Shown piece after piece: positions 28,672-32,332 of a stretch of DNA of 32,332 bases. The translations under genes and the position numbers were made by a program. Under the pieces are notes generated by a model. The model did no database searches. It worked only from the letters and a program-made list of their open reading frames with translations, and was not told the origin of the DNA. The DNA is from Acidobacteriota bacterium (lineage in GTDB: Bacteria; Acidobacteriota; UBA4820; DSQY01), in assembly GCA_021833665.1 (NCBI GenBank), contig JAKBES010000011.1:1-32332 (forward strand). Reading direction: 5' to 3'. How positions within the stretch are numbered: position 1 is the stretch's first letter; each line of letters begins with the position of its first letter.

Positions 28672-28881
28672 TCGCCATGGCGGCACGGGATTGCCCTTTC
28701 AACCTTTTGAACCCCGGAGCATCTTAGAGGGTGTTCGGATCAAAGGCCGGACGAAGGCGGTAGCGGACAACGGATGGCAAAGGAGCAGAGGACGGGGAGC
28801 TGGTGAAGTGAGGGCCGCGCAGCGTCTCGCGTCCCGAACAGATCGTTCCCGGCAATGCACGTCCTCCAAGGAGCAGCGACC

Positions 28882-29343
28882 ATGAACGGTCCCGAACTCA
28901 TCGCGGTAAACCTTTCCGAAGGCGGCATCCCCAAACTGCCCGTTCAGCGGGCTCAGGTTTTGGAGCGGGGGCTTGAGGGTGACGGACAAGCCCACGCCAA
29001 GCACACCAAGCCCAACCGCGCCCTCTCCCTGCTCCATCAGGAGGTCATCGCGCAACTGGCGGCGGAAGGATTCGCCGTAGGGCCGGGCGCCTTGGGTGAG
29101 AACCTCACGGTTCAGGGCTTGTACGATCTTCCGCTCGCCGTGGGCACCCGGTTGGCCTTCGCGGGAGGCGTGGAAATCGAGCTGAGCGAGGCCAGGAAGC
29201 CGTGTTTCGTCCTGGATGCGGTCGATCCCAAACTCAAGGAAGTGACGGTGGGCCGTCTGGGATGGATGGCGCGGGTGGTAAAGCCGGGGTGGATCGGTCC
29301 CGGCGAGGCCATTCGTGTTTCCTACCCCGCGCCTGCGGTCTGA
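28882..29343 (+). CDS. MOSC domain protein
   Basis: LPVQRAQVLERGLEGDGQAHAKHTKPNRALSLL, GALGENLTVQGL, RKPCF typical of MOSC proteins. Confidence 0.85.
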   Translation: MNGPELIAVNLSEGGIPKLPVQRAQVLERGLEGDGQAHAKHTKPNRALSLLHQEVIAQLAAEGFAVGPGALGENLTVQGLYDLPLAVGTRLAFAGGVEIELSEARKPCFVLDAVDPKLKEVTVGRLGWMARVVKPGWIGPGEAIRVSYPAPAV

Positions 29344-29361
29344 CAACGAAAGGGTATCCCC

Positions 29362-29973
29362 TTGGCCGGTCCGAACGCAGGGATCATTCTGGGCGCCGTC
29401 CTGGCCGGCGGCGAAAGCCGCAGGATGGGGAGGCCCAAGGAGGGCGTCCTCCTCCCCGGAGGGAGACCCATGATCGAACCCATTCTGGATGCCATGCGCG
29501 AGGCCTTCGGATCGGTGATCGTGGCGGGCGCCTGCGCGGGGTACGAATGCGCGGGGCGGCCGGGGGTCCTGCACATCCGGGACGGCCAGCCGGGCCTCGG
29601 GCCGCTGGCTGGACTGGAAGCCCTCCTCGCCTCGGGCGCCGCGGATGGCTACGTGGTGGCCGCGTGCGACCAGCCCATGGTGACGGCGGTCCTCCTTCGC
29701 CGTCTCGCGAAAGAGGCGGGGCCGCGGGGACGGTTTTTCAAGGCGGTCCGGAGCGGCGAGCACCTCGACCCCCTTCCCGGCTATTTCCCTTCCTGCTGGC
29801 TGGCGTCCGTCACGGCGGCCCTTGCCGAAGGACGGCGTTCGCTGAGGGCGCTGGTGCGGTCAGCGAGGGTGCGGTGGGTGCCCCTGGAGGACTCGGACGC
29901 GGGCAAGCTGGCCAGCATCAACGCCCCCGAAGATCTTAGACTCCTACCCGGGGTACAGGGTGTGAGACCATGA
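29362..29973 (+). CDS. mobA: Molybdenum cofactor guanylyltransferase
   Basis: LAGGESRRMGRPKEGVLLPGG; GPLAGLEALL; AACDQPMV; TTG start. Confidence 0.88.
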   Translation: MAGPNAGIILGAVLAGGESRRMGRPKEGVLLPGGRPMIEPILDAMREAFGSVIVAGACAGYECAGRPGVLHIRDGQPGLGPLAGLEALLASGAADGYVVAACDQPMVTAVLLRRLAKEAGPRGRFFKAVRSGEHLDPLPGYFPSCWLASVTAALAEGRRSLRALVRSARVRWVPLEDSDAGKLASINAPEDLRLLPGVQGVRP

Positions 29974-30956
29974 GCGCCATGATCGATCCCTTCGGCCGCC
30001 AACACGTCTACCTCAGGCTCGCCTTAACCCACCGGTGCAACCTGAACTGCACGTACTGCCGCCCGTCCGGGTGCGGCACGGTCACCACCGGCCCCATCCT
30101 TCCTTCCGGCAGCATTCTCCGCCTGGTCCGCATCTTCGCGGCCCTTGGCATCTGCAAAGTGCGCCTCACGGGCGGAGAGCCCACCCTAAGGCCCGGCCTC
30201 TTGGATCTGGTGTCAAAGATCGCCGCGGTGGAAGGCATCGGGACCCTCGCCCTCACCACGAACGGGGTCACCCTCGGGGGCCTCGCCGCCCCCCTCCGGC
30301 GGGCCGGGGTCGAGAACCTGAACGTGAGCCTCGACAGCCTCCGCCGGGAACGGTTTCTGAAGATCACGGGCCGGGACCTCCTCCCCGCGGTCCTCAAGGG
30401 CATCAGCGCGGCACTGGAGGCGGGATTCGAACCCCTCAAGCTCAACACGGTCGTCATGGGCGGGGTGAACGACGACGAACTGCTGGAGTTCGTGGAGCTG
30501 GCACGGAGCAGGCCCGTGAACATCCGCTTCATCGAGTACATGCCGTTCCGGGAGAACGGGTGGAGCCGGGAGGGCTTCGTGTCCCACGAGCGCATGCGCG
30601 AGCGCATCGAACGGGTTCACCGGCTCGTCCCCGTGGGCCAAGGCGAGCATACGGGCGGCGTGGCCAAGGACTTTTCCGTGGAGGGCTTCCGGGGCCAAAT
30701 CAGCTTTATCACGCCCCTCTCGGACGTCTTCTGCGACCGCTGCAACCGGCTGAGGGTGACCGCCGACGGCAAACTGAAAACGTGCCTTTTCGCGCCCGCC
30801 GGACTCGACCTCGCGAAGGCGCTCGCGCGCGAAGCGAGCGACGGCGCCGTGGCGCGCCTCATCGTCGATGCCCTCGCCTCCAAGCCCGAGAAGCACCCCG
30901 AGGCGGAGGATCTGAGGGCCGGCCAGGATCTGCCCATGAACGAAATAGGAGGCTGA
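29970..30956 (+). CDS. moaA: GTP 3',8-cyclase (radical SAM)
   Basis: CNLNCTYC radical-SAM motif; RLTGGEPTLR; FIEYMPF; C-terminal CDRCNRLRVTADGKLKTCLF; ATGA overlap with mobA. Confidence 0.93.
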   Translation: MSAMIDPFGRQHVYLRLALTHRCNLNCTYCRPSGCGTVTTGPILPSGSILRLVRIFAALGICKVRLTGGEPTLRPGLLDLVSKIAAVEGIGTLALTTNGVTLGGLAAPLRRAGVENLNVSLDSLRRERFLKITGRDLLPAVLKGISAALEAGFEPLKLNTVVMGGVNDDELLEFVELARSRPVNIRFIEYMPFRENGWSREGFVSHERMRERIERVHRLVPVGQGEHTGGVAKDFSVEGFRGQISFITPLSDVFCDRCNRLRVTADGKLKTCLFAPAGLDLAKALAREASDGAVARLIVDALASKPEKHPEAEDLRAGQDLPMNEIGG

Positions 30957-30958
30957 AG

Positions 30959-31870
30959 GTGCTGGACGTCTCACACAAGACGAGGACCCGCCGGACGGCG
31001 CGCGCCCAGGCGATTCTGCGGGCCGACCCCGGGACGGTGGACCGCATCCGCCGCCGCGAGGTGCCCAAGGGCGACCCGCTGGAAGTAGCCAAGGTGGCGG
31101 CCGTGCAAGCGGCCAAGGAGACCCCCCGCATCATTCCCTACTGCCACCCCCTGCCGGTGGATTTCGTGGGGGTGGAGTTCGAGCTGGGGGAAGCCACGGT
31201 TACGGTCACCACCACGGTGACGGCCACCTACAAGACGGGCGTCGAGATGGAGGCCCTCACGGCCGCGAGCGTGGCGGCCCTGACCCTCTATGACATGCTC
31301 AAGATGTTCGACGGGGACATGGCCATCGAGTCCGTGCGGCTCCTGGAGAAACGGGGCGGCAAGTCGGACTTCAGGGCGGCGTTTCCCGAACCTCCCAGGG
31401 CCGCGGTTCTCGTCCTCTCCGATTCTTCCGCCGCGGGAACCCGGGGAGACCTCTCGGGCAGGCTTCTGGTGGAGCGGCTCCAGGCGGTGGGCGTCGAGGT
31501 GGCGGACTACGCGATTCTCCCCGACGAGCCGGACCAGATTGCCGCGGCTTTGCGGAATTACGCCGACGTGCTGAAGCTCGACCTCGTCATCACCACCGGC
31601 GGCACGGGCCTCGGGCCCAGGGACAGGACGCCCGAGGCCATGGAGGGCATCATCGAGCGGGAGGTTCCCGGCATCGCCGAGGCCCTGCGCTCCCACGGCC
31701 TCGAACAGACGCCTTACGCCATGCTGGGCCGCGGCCGGGCGGGGGTTCGCGGCACGACGCTGATGGCCAACTTCCCGGGATCACCCTCCGCCGCAGGAGA
31801 CGCCATGGACGCCGCGCTGCCGGCCCTCCTTCACGCCCTTACCATGCTCAGGGGGGGCGGCCATCCCTAG
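30959..31870 (+). CDS. Bifunctional MoaC-MogA/MoaB fusion
   Basis: MoaC motifs (PYCHPLPVDFVGVEFEL; TGVEMEALTAASVAALTLYDMLK) followed by MogA/MoaB motifs (VLVLSDSSAAGTRGD; ITTGGTGLGPRDRTPEA). GTG start after AGGAGG. Confidence 0.88.
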   Translation: MLDVSHKTRTRRTARAQAILRADPGTVDRIRRREVPKGDPLEVAKVAAVQAAKETPRIIPYCHPLPVDFVGVEFELGEATVTVTTTVTATYKTGVEMEALTAASVAALTLYDMLKMFDGDMAIESVRLLEKRGGKSDFRAAFPEPPRAAVLVLSDSSAAGTRGDLSGRLLVERLQAVGVEVADYAILPDEPDQIAAALRNYADVLKLDLVITTGGTGLGPRDRTPEAMEGIIEREVPGIAEALRSHGLEQTPYAMLGRGRAGVRGTTLMANFPGSPSAAGDAMDAALPALLHALTMLRGGGHP

Positions 31871-31899
31871 GGCGACGTCCGGCGCCGGAAGGAGGCCCC

Positions 31900-32332
31900 G
31901 TGATCCCTTTTTCCGAGGCCCTGGGCGAGGTTCTGGCGCGGGTTGCGGCGCTGGAGCGCGAGGACGTGGCCTTAGGTTCGGCCCTGGGGCGCTTTCTGGC
32001 GTGCGACGTGAAGGCTCTCTCCGCCATGCCCCGCTTCGACAACTCTTCCGTGGACGGATTCGGCGTCCGGGTGTCCGACCTGGAAAGAGCTTCCAGCGAG
32101 CATCCCGTGCGCCTCCCCGTGGCGGGCACCGTGCCCGCCGGTCGTCTCTGGAGCGGTTCTCTCCCGCAGCGGACGGCCCTCAAGCTCATGACCGGGGCTC
32201 CCGTGCCGCCGGAGGTGGAGGCCGTGGTCATGCGCGAGGACGTGGACGAGGCGAGCGGCGCCGCCGCCTTCCGCGGGCCGGCGGAGCACGGCCAGAACAT
32301 CCGGCGCCGGGGCGGCGAGTACGGTGTTGGTG
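31900..32332 (+). CDS. moeA: Molybdopterin molybdenumtransferase, 3'-truncated by the window edge
   Basis: My translation from GTG 31900: MIPFSEALGEVLARV...PRFDNSSVDGFGVRVSDL...LKLMTGAPVPPEVEAVVMRED...GQNIRRRGGEYG; absent from the ORF track because it is open at the window end. Confidence 0.88.
   Translation, partial: MIPFSEALGEVLARVAALEREDVALGSALGRFLACDVKALSAMPRFDNSSVDGFGVRVSDLERASSEHPVRLPVAGTVPAGRLWSGSLPQRTALKLMTGAPVPPEVEAVVMREDVDEASGAAAFRGPAEHGQNIRRRGGEYGVG

Noticed and set aside
28680-28696. GGCACGGGATTGC as a plus-strand sigma-54 promoter for the Moco operon
   Set aside because: GG-to-GC spacing is one base short of the required -24/-12 geometry, and it is about 190 bp from the first gene.

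Overview
A 32.3-kb, high-GC bacterial chromosomal window with no integrase, transposase, CRISPR array, rRNA or tRNA that I could recognise. The left half holds single genes and gene pairs: a cNMP-domain/aspartase fusion, an M16 peptidase pair, an MFS transporter, a ferritin-like protein, an SDR oxidoreductase, and a FadL-like/GDSL hydrolase pair. Much of the spacer DNA between them is built of 7-bp tandem repeats. The right half is an anaerobic-respiration and molybdenum neighbourhood: (i) a cytochrome c / beta-barrel / Psr-Phs-like molybdoenzyme operon (A-B-C plus TorD-like chaperone); (ii) a convergent minus-strand operon of a NifX-like protein, an orphan ZnuA-like binding protein without the usual His ligands, an octaheme c-type cytochrome, a HydC/FdnI-like cytochrome b and a TrmO-like protein; (iii) two sigma-54 enhancer-binding regulators whose three PAS regions share a C-x8-C-x3-C motif; (iv) a Moco operon (MOSC, mobA, moaA, moaC-mogA fusion, partial moeA). 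The best candidate for an undescribed system is (ii). It has a near-consensus sigma-54 promoter, two perfect 15-bp TGCA-N3-TGCA palindromes about 31 bp apart upstream of it, and a third related copy abutting the start codon of the adjacent regulator. All family calls come from motif reading by eye; no database search was run.
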